A stretch of 64,000 nucleotides of DNA, taken from Pithys albifrons albifrons (lineage: Eukaryota > Chordata > Aves > Passeriformes > Thamnophilidae). The position numbers and the translations under genes are program-made. The DNA lies in contig NC_092461.1 in assembly GCF_047495875.1 (NCBI RefSeq), positions 93,564,431 to 93,628,430 on the forward strand. The letters run 5' to 3'. Below, piece after piece: positions 34,970 through 47,520 of this stretch (the stretch's first letter is position 1; every line of letters starts with the position of its first letter). A model generated the notes under the pieces. That model worked only from the letters and a program-made list of their open reading frames with translations. It was not told the DNA's origin and searched no databases.

Positions 34970-37900
34970 GACTACTACAATGATGTAACACCATATTACA
35001 TCATTGCCATACTTGTTATACCTTCTCTATCATTAAAGAGTGAAAAATTAAATAAATCAGGGGGAGATAGTGGGGACACTCAGAACTTAAACAGATTATG
35101 TGGTCACCTGTGCAATTTTAGATGATTGCCACATTGGAGAAAGAGTCTCAGACCAAAGTATGGTGTCCATTTTAAAATACTGTACTTGTAGAAAGAGGTG
35201 GTCCAATAAGACAGACTTCAGAGGCTGAGGGGCATGTTGTGTGATCAAAGACAGAACATGTGTGAGTAGTTCATTAAAAAGAAGGAAAGACTGGGATGAA
35301 AAACATGTGCTTATATGACACAAGACATGGGAAAAGATTGATATAAACAGAAAGGGAATGCACTGTTCTCTGTGCCAAATGTGTCAGAAATAAAACATTT
35401 GTTTTCAGCAAGGGAGATTAAAATTATGTATCAATCAAAGCTTGTAAATGGTCAGGATACTTAAGCATTAGAAAAAATTCTGGGTAGAGGGGCAGGTCTT
35501 CACCGTTGGTCTTTAAGAGTGGATTAGTCAAAAGTTTGGTGGTAAAGAAATAGTTTCTAGATGATTTTGTCTTGGGGTAGGATGGTGGAGTAGAGGACTG
35601 CATAAAGTGTATTTCAGCCTATTTTATATAATTTTTCTTTTTCAGAGCAGAAGACAGTATTGAGACAGGCTATGTGCATCCATAGAAATTGGTTTTATTC
35701 CAAGACCTATGAAATGTTAGTTGTCCCTCAATTTCTCAAAATGCAAATAATGGACTCTAATTTGCAGGTAACACATGTAGAGTGTGTTATGTAGAGAACA
35801 GTGTTTCAGAATAATACAATGAAAGAGGAATACTTTTCTGTGCTAGTAGCTTCATACTCTGCTTTTTTTCACTGCTGGCATCACATTTCAACTTTGAACT
35901 GCTGAGGACTACATAAAATCATGTTATTCATACAACCATGCAGAAAATCTCCAAGATGAGTTCTGTATTAATAGCAAGAAAGGATCAGTCTGATAACTTA
36001 ATGGCCTGGCCCCTAATTTGAATCCATTGAAAGTTGACTATAGGTAGCTCTGGGGACAGAGATCAAACATGACCTTAATTTGTAGAAGTATGAATTAAAT
36101 CATCTTGTAATATTTTTGACACTCACTGTTGTCACACAAACAGGTCAGATTAGCAGAACAGCAGTTGTCATCTTGTGGCACACTCTAGGATTTTTTTTTT
36201 GGTGTAGTCTTTAATTTCTTTCAAAGGATGCTCTTTCCTCTGTTTTTGATTTCCTACATTAAAGAACTTAGAGGACCCTCTTAACAATGCTAAAGCTTCC
36301 ACAATGTCAATGTGTTGCAGATGTATTGTTGTACTTGTATGAGGACTCTTCTTGTTATTCTATTATGAAAAGATGATTTCTGATTATAACGGATAACATG
36401 TAGCCTTGACTCTAAGTGGGTGGGCAGAACCCAGTCCAGTATTCAAATACAGGCAGTTCTCCATTCCTGGATTCAAGTACAAAGAATATAACTTGCCTCT
36501 TTCTCTCCAACATATAGCACTTGTTATTTATTTTGTGGTCCCTGGAGCTATGGACTTTCATCTATTTGATATGCTGTTCTTTTTTGTAGTGAAGTTATAT
36601 CCAATGTCCCTGCTTCCCCCTACCAGTTCATTGATTTAAATTACTTTTATCAAGACAATAATATTTCTTTCTCTAGTTTGTTTTGTTTGTTTTTGTTGTG
36701 GTTTTTTTTTGTTTTTTTTTTTTGAGTGGTAACTTTCAATGCCCATGGCTTTTCTTAATTGATAATCTTTTCTCCACTCACTTGCAGAGCAAAGAAGTGG
36801 GGAAAAAATAGATGTGAGAAGCAGAGCCTACTCATCATTTTAGAAGGAAGGACTATTTTCTCTTTGTGAATAAAAGAACTGATAGTTATGAAGGATGAAG
36901 TTTATAGACACTGAATACATCCCATTTTTTTAAAATTGTGTACTATTTTCCTTTTTTTTTTTTTTATTTTGAGTTTTTTCCTTGCCATCCTGATTAAGCT
37001 GGTATAAGGCCTTAAGACAAGGGGATAGATTACTACTTTTTAGAGCTATGACATCATCACATTGTGTTGTATGAGAAGCCAGCATAACCTAACAAGTCAC
37101 AAATGAAAGGTGTTTACTTCAATTAAAAATAATACAATAAATTAGAAATAAACCCTTCTCCACAAGATGCTTGAGACAGTTCAGGAGAACAGTGTAAATG
37201 GCAATTTCAGTCAATATAAGCATGTAATTTAATTTAATTATGATTTCTTTCTGTCTGCACACACCTACATCATTACCTATACTTTTCAACCAATCCATTC
37301 ACTAGGTGACACACAGCAATTTAATTTTGTTGTAGAGCCTCTCTTTTTATAGATGTTTGAGAATGGAAGCAATATGAATTTTGAAGGTAGTATAGTACAG
37401 AACAATATTAAAATATTTTACTGTTTCTTAACTGTAGGAAATTTTCAGCCTTACAAACTGAAATTGGTGTACTTCTCTTAAGAATTGAAAAGTCTTCCTA
37501 ATTTTTAAAATTTTTCATAAGTCAAAAGTTCAGTACCACAATTTGGAGAAATATATTCCCACCCTCCATTTTCATGGGCCAGTAAATGGTGTCTTAAATT
37601 GCTGAGGCACCATGCAGTAGGGTATTGTCCCCCTTGGCACAGAGTTGTTTCCAAAGAATATGTCTTCTGTGTCTGGTTTGCAAAGAGAATCAGGAAAAAG
37701 TAAACCACTGTGTGTATACTTCAGCAGACTTCAGGGAACATCAAGCCAAATCTCTCTGTAAGTTGACATCACCTCAATGAAGAAAATAGGTATTGTAACA
37801 TGCTTGATGTCAGCTGCTGCCATGGAAGAGAGACTTTTACTTGCCTCTTTGTCCCCATCATAGAATTTGCTATTTATTCCCTGCACCCTGGCTGCTACAT

Positions 37901-39464
37901 ACCTTTATCTACATCATGTGCTCTTTCTATGGCATATTAGGTTAAACCCTACTTGTATTTTAGCATACTTGCTGTCAGCCTCCTAGCAGAATAGAAGACT
38001 TTGCTTGTATAAGTTTTTATGTGCATGCATGCACAGACACGCACAAGTAATACAGCACAGGGTATGCATAGTGCACCTGTCAAATACATAAACACAGTGA
38101 ATACAGCTATCTGAAAGAGATAGTGTCAATCAGATCTATGAGAACGGGGGGTGTATTGTAGTAGATGGCATATCTGCTGAAAGCAGGCAATTTTAATTAT
38201 CTAAGATAGTTTGAAGCTATGAATAATTTATTACCCATAGAAGTCTTTTTTTAAGGCTTCTAATCCTGGCTATCCTCTGATATTCAGATCACAGTCCCTG
38301 ATGCTTTCCTATTTGAACTGCTACTCTGGAGGCACTGGATGGAAACTATATGTTTCTCTCTAGCAAGTCAGCATAGATTGAGTTGTTTTGACAGCCCAGC
38401 ATGAGACTGTAATAGTCCAGCTAAAGATCTGGAAAATACAACACACAGCAAAAAATAAGACATTTCCTTGGACACTGATAACCACCCTGAACAACACAAC
38501 ATACTCCAGTGTAAATAAAGGAGGGTTTGGGAGTTGGCTTTGGTTGATTGGGGCAGCCTGTACAGTACAGCTGCGAACACAGCAGTGTTTTCCTACAGGT
38601 TTATAACAATTAAGATGAAAAATACAGTACAGTGTAAAGTACAGTAGTTAGGAGTTCAGTCACACCATTGATCTGTTTGAACTCTTTTGAAGCCTGCAGT
38701 TTGTGTGCTTCCTGCAGATTTGATAGAATTTAGCAGCTAATTTCCCCCCCTTGCAAAAGCCTGTTTCTCTCTAGGCTGTCCATGCTGACTGGAACAGGAT
38801 TGCAGTGTTGGCATGGCTTGAAAGCACAGACAACCGCTCTCACATACACTTAATCCACTTCATTTTTTTTTTCTTTTACAAGTTCCTAAGCAGCAAAGGA
38901 GCTAGGAAGAATAAATAAGATTGATGAGCAGGTTCTTGGAGGAAGAGGTGGGAAGTGAAAGACAAGGAAGCATACAAGAGTGGGAAATGTGCGTGGTGTG
39001 TGGAACACGTGTGTGTCATGAGGGTGACAGGATGGATGGGGATAAAGAGTAACTGAGGAAACAGAGAAAAGGCTGACTTCATTGGAGTAACTAAAAATAG
39101 GGCCAACCTAGAGCTGCTGAGATGTCTTTTACACTCGTCTCTTAACTTGATAATGAAGGACCAGGGACTCCATTGAGCAATGTACTCAAATAAAAGCCTA
39201 AAACTGATGAATACCTTGGGATCTTAATGAACCATGTCTGAGGGTAAACCATGACTTAAGTTTGTCTCTAAATCTCTGCTACATTTTGAGAGGCTGATGC
39301 ATATGAGAGAACAGGATTTTCCATCTATATGCATCCTTTAGAGGTGATGGATCTAGAAGTCTAGAAGAAGCTGTTCAGACATGGAGCTTGAGAGCTTAAA
39401 GGAAATCAGTATGGTGTGGAGCGGGTATTGAGGAGACCCAATAGTCTGTCAGGTTCTCATTTCT
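34970..39464. other. AT-rich DNA without recognisable gene
   Basis: No gene is recognised. T/G-rich low complexity occurs at 36677-36723 and a T run at 36952-36966. The open frames are short and unremarkable. Confidence 0.55.
36677..36723. repeat. T/G-rich low-complexity tract
   Basis: TTTG and TTTTG units run into two long T runs. No associated element is recognised. Confidence 0.85.
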
Positions 39465-39642
39465 CAAGTAGTGGAACAGGCTGCTCAGGGAAGTGGTGGA
39501 GTCCCCATCCCTGTTTGGAGGTATTTAAAAGATGTATACATGTGTTACTTAGGGACATGGTTTAGGGGGGACTTGGAAGTACTATGTAAATGGCTGGATT
39601 TTAATAGAGGTCTTTTCCAACAAAGATTATTCTACGATTCTC
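39465..39642 (+). mobile_element. CR1 LINE 3' UTR fragment
   Basis: The sequence reads GTGGAACAGGCTGCTCAGGG, AAGTGGTGGAGTCCCCATCC, GTATTTAAAAGATGT, TAGGGACATGGTTTA and GGTCTTTTCCAACAAAGATT, then ATTCTACGATTCT. This is the standard order of a CR1 3' UTR. Only the last ~180 bases are present, with no coding part. Confidence 0.9.
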
Positions 39643-39819
39643 TGCCCCAAGCCTGCAGCCCAGCCACAAGCAGACTGAGGAAATGGGAAACATCTTACAT
39701 CAACTGAGCAGTTCCTAGGTCAGAGGCAAGCACAGGATAAAGCTAGCCAAAAAAAAGGTAGAGGATGATAATACATGGAGCTGAGGTGAAGATGTTAAAG
39801 GAAATCTGTCCTACATAAT

Positions 39820-39940
39820 CACTGAATCATAGAATCAGTTGGGTTGGAAGAGACCTCCAAGATCATCAAGTCCAACCCTTAATCCAACCCCACTTTGATT
39901 ACTAGATCATGGCACTAAGTGCCACATCCAGTCTATTACT
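39820..39940 (-). mobile_element. CR1 LINE 3' end fragment
   Basis: In plus-strand reading it starts GAATCATAGAATCAGTTGGG, TTGGAAGAGACCTCCAAGAT and CATCAAGTCCAACC, the reverse complement of a CR1 3' terminus. Only about 120 bases remain. It faces the CR1 fragment at 39465-39642 tail to tail, 177 bases away. Confidence 0.9.
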
Positions 39941-42900
39941 GCTTTCCTTGTCAGATATGTTCTGTCCTCTGTTTACTGTACCGCTTTATTATCTAACATA
40001 TACTGTAAAATGTGCAGGATTTGCAAAGTGACTGAGGCAGATTTGCTGTAGGAACTCTAATTGCTGAATTGTTTTATTTTTGTGCACTCTATTTCTCTAA
40101 AGCAGTAACACAATGTTGCTGAATTGTGCGGATTACATGTATGCAAAAAATATGCAGAGGAATGTATGTACATAAACAGCCCTACCTGCACAGCCCTGGT
40201 GAGCATTTTGCTGAATTTCCAGTTTATAATCTGACTTCAGTGCCAGCCTTGCCACCAAATTATTTTAGAATGAGTTGTAGAGAAAAGCCTCTTGAGGCAG
40301 AGAAACAGCAGGTGGCCTGCTTAGTTTGTTGTGGTGGCACCTTATGAATAACTCAATTGATCTCCATATGCTTCCTTTCACTCTTGCTCACAGCAACACT
40401 ACCTTAAACTCTGAGCACTCCAGCATCTGATAGCAAAGGTTTATTCACATTAAAAAAAAATGACATACTGGAAAGGAAATATGTTTCACTGCAGACATTA
40501 CTTTGTCATCCAAACCCAATTTCAGTGCCAAAAGCTGATGCAAAACTCACATACTGGAGCAGTGAAAAATGAAAATTGCATGAGTTGTTTTGCAATGATA
40601 TATTAAAATAGGCTCTAAAATCACATAACAGGTGTCTGGTAGAAAAATTGAAATTCACCTATACCAAATGTTTTGCTCCAGTTAGTGGTTTGTGTAGTTT
40701 CTGAGGCTAATCCTTTAGCCTTGGAAAACAAGCCTGGAAGTGTGGATGTGGTGGATGCCCAAGTAGTGTCCCTGTCCACAGACATGTAGGAGACTGTCAG
40801 TGAGATATTAGGAGAGTAGGATATTGTGTTACCTGTGGACTGGAGAGCAATCTAGGTTTCAAACAAGCATGTTCACATGTCATGGTGATGCTATTGTGTT
40901 CTGGTCTCTGTGTCTAATACCAACCAGTGCAGTCACAGCCTCTCCTGAGTGATATGCCTTCCTTACCTTCAGGGCAGTGCCATAGTAGTGTACCCCCACT
41001 TCTTCCAGTTCAGAGCAAATACGGCCATCACTCACTTTAGCATAGCATAGACCTGGTGTGCTGAGGTGGCTGTGGATCAGGGAAACAGCGTAAGTGGAAA
41101 GACTAAACAAAGAAGGCTGTATATTCTGCTCTGAGAGGCAAGGACCCAAGGATAGCATATAATGCTACATCGTCACCTGACTGTGGAATAGGATCATCAT
41201 AAAAACTTTTTGATGTACAAAAAGGGAAGGTGTGGATTTATATTTATTAGGTTCGAGATACTTAAATACTCAGCTCAGACATTTAGCAATCTTAATCTTC
41301 CTAGTTAGTTAGACAAGAAAGAAATTTCCTGAAGAACTGTAGCTGAAGTTTCTGTCTGAAATAATTATGTGAAGGAGCCTTTCATTTGCTTTGCTGTTAA
41401 AGTTGTCTGAATGCTCTCCACTGTTATGGGATGATCCCTCCAGACTGTATCCAGCAGTGACTGCAAACAGCATGGTACAACAACATCAAGAGACTCTCAA
41501 GAGATAGGCATGGGAAGTAATTGTATATCAGGATTTAGGGACATAGCACAGTGAAATTGAAATAATTATTTTTTAATTCATAGCACTGTGCACGTGTAGT
41601 TCTCCCCAACACCTGGATGATTGTTCACACCCAACAAAAGTAAATATATGTGCACTCTACTTTTGCAGATATCATGGTCCTGTAAGTGAGATACTTCTGA
41701 TATCATGATGATTCTGGGCTGCCAGCACATGGTAGTAGAAGATGCCTGTTGGTTGCACAGAACAGGACATGAAGCTTTGGAAACACATCCTATTAAAGAT
41801 GTGATCTTTTTCCTGATGTTTTCCTGTTAACTAGTTTATCAAAGAGTCTTGTCTAACGTCTGATTTACTCATCAAATTTTTCTTCTCACCAGTTCAGTCT
41901 TAACAATGTAGTATGTTAGTACGCTGGTACAATGCATATAAAAATAAATGTGTCTCAGTCAAGTCCAGTAATCAAATTTCTTGAATAACTCCTTTTAAAT
42001 CATGCATGTCTATACTTTTGGGTTTATGCTGTAGCTTGCTGTTGAGAAAGCCTCTCCAGTGAAGTCTCCTTTAGTGAATGAAGGAGGATTACTGCACTGC
42101 TGTCTTTCATATGTTACCCTGTTGATTCAAATTAATTCTAGAAATATTTAAAACACCAAACTAAGTAGGAAAATGTGGCTTTAAGATGAACAGTCATCAT
42201 TATCTCATTTTAATGAGCTTTTTTTCTGTTTATCCTTTAGAATAGTATTTTTATGTTATTTTTGTCTAGCTATGAAATGGCTGAGTGATGCATCAGGACA
42301 AGACTGTCCAGTTATTGCTACATATTGCATCTCAGTCTGATTTGTTGATGGACATGAAAGTTGACAGTTTTTAAAGGGAATGCAATATATTTATTTAATG
42401 GAGCTTATATATTTTAGTTTTAGCACATAGTTTTCTTTCATGGCATTTTCTGTATTTATGACATGATTTTTTGTTTCTTCTAAAATACTGATATTGGCCT
42501 GCAGCTCAGCTATGGTTCATGGTAGAAAAAAAATCTATTTTCAGAAATAAATGTTCTCTAGTACTAATAGGATATGCTACAGACTGTATAATAACATTCT
42601 GAAAAAAATTCTGAATATGTATTTAGTTGTGCAGTTGAAGATACTCGGCATGCATACTCTCTTTTTTTAGTACTGTGTTATATTTTACTTATACTATCCT
42701 CAGACTGTTTCCATTCCAGTCTACCTTAGTGAGTCAAGCCTTAGGATTATTGTACTGTGTTCTCTGGGGAGACATCTTTCTAGTTTGAATACATACAAGA
42801 TTACATTCAGAAAAATGAGCTAGGTATGGAAATGTTTTTAAGAGATCTCATCAGTTTCATAATTATATATTTCTAAACAAATATCTCTACTAGAAAACAA

Positions 42901-45900
42901 TTAGTACCTTTAATGTCCCTTAAAGTATAAATAATATAGAAATACTGAAAATCACAAAAAGGATTACAAACAACATCTAATGAAGGATAGAATATTAACA
43001 ATAATAATTCAATTAACTCCAAATAACTTGGTGCTTGGCTCCTGGATTCAGAAAAGACACATCAAGGACAACTGTTCTATCTTGATGTAGTTGTCTTTTG
43101 CATGGCCAATGTACAAGAGCAACAGTAATTTCACTTAATCTGAGTGATGAAGGCCAGTTGTGTGGAGCGAGAAATGATGCTACGGCTTCCCTTCAGACTC
43201 TGTATGAAAGATACTTTGAAAGTTGTCTAAGGCATCTTTATATCCCCCGTTAGAAGTACCACTGTCAATTGTGCTGAATTGCTACAATGGTTCAGAGAAC
43301 ATACGTTGCTGGCCAGTCTCAACAGTTTTCTTTCTTTTTTTCTGTTAGCTACCCAGGATTAATTTATGTGTTGCTTTTACACATTCAGTTGACAAAATTC
43401 AGTTTCGTCAATGCAGGGAGTTTGCCTGGTTATTTTTCTTTATTTTCCATATCTAATCAGTCACAGCTTCAGCCAGTTATTGCAGTTAATAGTAAAGTAC
43501 AGGAGAAATCCTACAAAACTGATACAACACACTAACTGATTTCACGAACAGAAAAGAACTTTAGATTCTAGGTATTTTGACAATACCATATATTGGGACA
43601 GAGGGGCTTGGGGGTGGGAGGACAAAAAATCTCAGAATTACCAGATCCCCAAACAGCTGTTGATCCTTTATTTTGCCAAAATACAGATGAGTTGTTAATC
43701 TTCCCATGGGAATATGTTACTCCATATTATTTCAAAGTCCCAATGAAACAGAAAACTCTGATGTTGAAATCTTTTCAAATTTCACTCTCTCACTGTTCTG
43801 CTGCCACAACCCTGCACCTTTTTCAAGAGTAATGAGAGCAGTCACTGAAGACCTGAGGCTATTTGTCGCCATATAGTGCCCATCCTGTTCCGGGCTTGAC
43901 TCAAATCCAAAGAACATCCTACTACCATTTCCTTTCTTGCTTTAAGCTCAGATTCAGTTAAGGTTGCTGCAAGTTCAGTATTAGTTCTGCTATCACTTCA
44001 ATCAGCTAAAAGACCCAGCTTTGTCATTTCTATGAGCTGGGATCACAGTTCAGAGGCTCATTGTCTCTTTCCCCCTCAGTGCCCGACTAATAAGCTGTGC
44101 ACCTTTATGTTTGCGTATAATTTTGCAGAGGTTGATTTTCCATACGCACTTACCCTGGCAAGAAGCTTCCATTCTAATACACTATTTTATCTCTATCTTT
44201 AGCTTTGTCTTGGAAAATTAGACAGTGAAAGCACTGAAGCACAAGCTTAAATATGTCTCTATGGAGGAAAGCACTCAGACATGTGCTTAAATGTAAATAT
44301 GTGCTTAGATCCTATCATTAAGTCAAAGAGACTCAAGTGCATGCTTCAAGTTAAGCATATGCTTACATCCTTTCTGAACAGTGATGTTTTCCCAAATTAG
44401 CACCTTAACTAGGCCAAAAAATTACCACAATTCCTTTGAAAGAAAGGAAATATTTCTACAAAGTCCAAAAGCATGCTGTCAAGAGGTTTTGAGTTATAGG
44501 TCATTTAATAATATGCTGATTTGAAATTTGAATTTCTGTCTTTGCTTTTCTTTTTATCTGTCTAGCATAAAAATTATTTGTTAGCACTCAAGATTTTGAG
44601 ATTGGTCATTTACAAGGCTACAGTTAGTGCCTTGAAATGTTATAATCAAGGATAAGTAAGTTTCTGGAAAAGCTCTAAAATCTGATTTTCCTGTTTGATA
44701 CCAGTTGCTGACTCTTAAAGATCATGTATGAACTCAATGTGGAGGCACAGTCTATCTGTCCTGTGGTTGTCAGGAATGCTCACACATTTTACCTGGTGCT
44801 GCTTGTTGATGGAGGCATATGACTGGACTGGACAAAACTCTTAGCAGATCACGTATATCAAATTCTCAGTTCCCAGTCAGTTATAACTCCTTCAAAATAA
44901 ATTATTAGCTATATATGAAGGAAATAGATGGCGATGAGGTTACGATCACATTAGTGTAGATATCTGGGCACAGATCCAATTCATATGGCTCTGTGGTGTT
45001 CATATTCATGTTGTTTAGTACTCCTACTAACTTGTAACTATGTCACAAGTGTTTTTTCTTTGGCACTGAGTTTGATAAATATCACAATCATGTTCTGTAG
45101 GGGTGAGTATGTTGTCTTCTGTTAATGGTTAGTATTAGAAGTATTAGTTTTAGAATGGTTAGTATTAGACAGATACTTTTATAGTTAAAAGAAAAAAAAG
45201 CTAAATTTGAATTGAGCAGACTAGAGCAAGTTGTGCATGGCTAATAAGTGTTTTGTTCTGAGGCATCTCTGTGAGAGAATTCAAGAACATATGTAGCCTT
45301 CATTGCTATGTCTTCCCTAGAGAATTTAGTGATTCTGGGAAGTTCTGGACTAGTCAGCTCAACTGTAACAGGAAGCTTTGCTTCTACATAAGGAAACTCT
45401 CTTAGCTTTCAGAATCAGGTAGTTACATGTAAATTACATCTTATGAAAGGTTCTTGCTTGCATTTATCTCACAAACTGTAACTGGGCATGGTTTAAGAAA
45501 GTCTTAACATAGGTTAAAGGTGTTCCAGGTACTGCTCAAAGAATGTTGCAGCAGAGACAATTGGCTACAGGAACTGAAGTACTGCCTAGCAGGGTTTTGT
45601 TTGCTAGAATATTTGCAGCCAATAGGGCCAATTTCCTTGCCACAGCAGCACAGGAGGTAATCCTTGCACTTTCCCCAGTTAAACTGAGTGGATGTTAGAC
45701 CCTAAAAATGAAAACATGGAGACAAAATTTATTTAAAGTTCTATAGACATCATAACATTCAGGTCTTTTCCTCTGTGGAGGAAAGGAAGTTATGGCAGCA
45801 GTTAAAATGTTCCTGTTCCATTGCAAAACGGAAAAGTAAAAACTTTTTGAGTTTGTGAGCATGGGATCTTCTGTAGATTGTTCTGCATTACTTTCTACCT

Positions 45901-46031
45901 CTTATTCTGGTAGCTGTTCAGGGGGCCTTCTTTTGTTTTAAGGTTGCCTTCCATGGCAATTGAACTTCTAGGTCTGAATCTCTAAGTTCAGACTACAGTG
46001 ACTGACTTTTAGTCCTCTCAGCCCCCAATGA
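39941..46031. other. AT-rich DNA without recognisable gene
   Basis: Unique-looking DNA with no exon I can support. It contains the decayed palindromic repeat at 44230-44386. A short duplication (ATGGTTAGTATTAGA) occurs near 45,125-45,138 and 45,155-45,169. Confidence 0.55.
44230..44386. repeat. Decayed ancient repeat rich in CAxxTGCTTA palindromes
   Basis: The segment contains GCACTGAAGCACAAGCTTAA, ACATGTGCTTAAATG, ATATGTGCTTAGATCC, AAGTGCATGCTTCAAG and TTAAGCATATGCTTACATCC, ending TTTCTGAACAGTGATG. This layout of repeated, partly self-complementary TGCTTA/TAAGCA words recalls an old amniote interspersed repeat that ends in 'tgctgaatcagg'. The family name is not known to me. Confidence 0.5.
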
Positions 46032-46036
46032 CTGAG

Positions 46037-46666
46037 TGTGGTAGTTTTGGCCTAGGTAGGCCTTAGTTTTATTAGGGCTTAGATTAGGCCTTAATTTGAA
46101 GAGGCCTTGGTAAGTGCTAGTAGGTTAGAGGAGACAGGTGTCATCTGACTCGGGCAACCAAAGAAGTATTTCATACCAGGCACAAACTGGGATATAAATA
46201 TAGTGGAGGAGGAGGTGCTTGTCTCTTTCCTTCATGGCTTCTTGACTGGGAAGGATGTGTGTGTTATTCTGGGGAAAGAGGCTTCGCTGCCACTCACTGC
46301 TACTTCTGAAGATGTTTTAGGTCAGGAAAGTAAACATTCTATTGTTAGTTTTTCTCCTTTCTTGCTGGGTGTTTCTCAGGAAGAATCTTTTGGAGTGTTT
46401 TTGTGGGCTGGAGTGATGGAATCTGTATTATTGGGTGGAGAACTTGGTGTGAAGTTATCATTTCTTTTTAGCTTTGTATATATGTGTTATATTGTAGTTT
46501 TACCTTTTAATTTTCCCTCTTTATAAATATATAAACCTGTTTTAAGTTTTAGGGGATTTTTTCTTTCCCTTTTCCCATGGTGGGGGAAGAGGATGGGGGG
46601 GGGGAAGGAGGCTGCACTTCTTTGGTTGAATACTTGGCATTTTGCCAAGGTTTTCAAACCAAAACA
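46037..46666 (+). mobile_element. Solo ERV LTR (ERVL-like), about 630 bp
   Basis: It begins TGTGGTAGTTTTGGCC and ends CAAACCAAAACA. It shares with the LTRs at 14,930 and 48,399 the blocks GAGACAGGTGTCATCTGACT, AAGTATTTCATACCAG, the AT-rich TTATAAATATATAAACCTG stretch and TTGGCATTTTGCCA. A TATAAATA box lies at 46193-46200. The flanks CTGAG (46032-46036) and CCGGG (46667-46671) differ at two positions, both explicable as transitions, so a decayed duplication is possible but not secure. A G-rich tract with a 10-G run lies near 46,580-46,610. The 107-residue frame inside it is not a viral gene. Confidence 0.85.
46193..46200 (+). promoter_or_regulatory. LTR TATA box (TATAAATA)
   Basis: A perfect TATAAATA sits about 156 bases into the LTR, the expected place for the U3 promoter. 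The sister LTR at 14,930 has a decayed version (GATATGAATAAAG) in the same place. Confidence 0.55.
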
Positions 46667-46889
46667 CCGGGATTCAGAGAATATCTCTCACTTTCCATTG
46701 ATTTTCGTTCTTCTGCATACCCGGCATTTTTAATATGACTCCAAGAGGGAAATAGGGTAAGGCAACTTCCAATTCCATTGAAGGTATTCAGCACAGAGAA
46801 GTGTATCCCTGACACTGGAGGAACCACAGAAAGACAGAAGTCTGGAGCACAGATGGTGGGCTAATATGGTAATGCAATTGCAAAGCTGA

Positions 46890-46894
46890 GTTGA
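46890..46894. repeat. Target-site duplication GTTGA (left)
   Basis: GTTGA here and at 47516-47520 flank the LTR exactly at its TG...CA ends. Confidence 0.85.
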
Positions 46895-47515
46895 TGTTAT
46901 GGGCTCACCCAGGTGGGCCTAAATTTGGGCTCTGAAGTCTGGACTAGGCCAAAGCTGTCAGCTGACTTGAGCTGGGCTGAGCCAACAGCTGACCTCTTCT
47001 AGCCAGTAACTTTGTATTCCATACCACATTATGACATCATCTCCAGGGAAGTAGGAACCAGTGTGGGAGTGGTTAAGGCAGTCGCTTCTCAGCCCTCCTC
47101 TTGGGAGGACGCACGATGCTGTCCCAGGGGGGATGGAGAGGACCAGGCCCACCACTGGCTCACAGGGTATCTCAGGAAAGTAAACTGTGTTGTTCTGGGT
47201 CTCTCCTTTCTGCTTGAGTTTGTCTCCCTGGGGAATAAGTCTCTTCTTAAGTAATGTGTAGTTAAGACAGTAGAATTTGTGTGTTTGTTAAGAAGTGGGA
47301 ACTTGTTGTTGCAGACTTGTGTGAGTGAATATTTGTACTCTCTTCTAATTGTCTCTTTCTTTCTGTGAAAAATATATGTAGATTTAGTATAAATGCAGTT
47401 TGAAGTGTTTTTTTTTTCTTTCCCCTCTCTTTTCCTCCCTTTCCCTGGTGTTAGGAGGGAGGCTTTTCTCTCTGTGCTTGGGGGGGTTGGCAGTTGCTTA
47501 TCTCAAACTGAGACA
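46895..47515 (+). mobile_element. Solo ERV LTR (ERVL-like), 621 bp, perfect duplication
   Basis: It begins TGTTATGGGCTCACCC and ends AAACTGAGACA, with GTTGA duplicated exactly on each side. Its 3' half aligns with the neighbouring LTRs (the TTCCATACCACATTATGACA block, TCAGGAAAGTAAAC, TTGTGTGAGTGAATATTTGT and the T/C-rich tail), but its first ~100 bases are unlike theirs. It is therefore a different subfamily. It sits only 228 bases after the previous LTR and in the same orientation. Confidence 0.87.
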
Positions 47516-47520
47516 GTTGA
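47516..47520. repeat. Target-site duplication GTTGA (right)
   Basis: This is the partner of 46890-46894. Confidence 0.85.

Noticed and set aside
46203..46526. 107-residue frame inside the 46,037 LTR
   Set aside because: It lies wholly within a solo LTR, which does not encode protein in this class, and is not kept in the sister LTRs.
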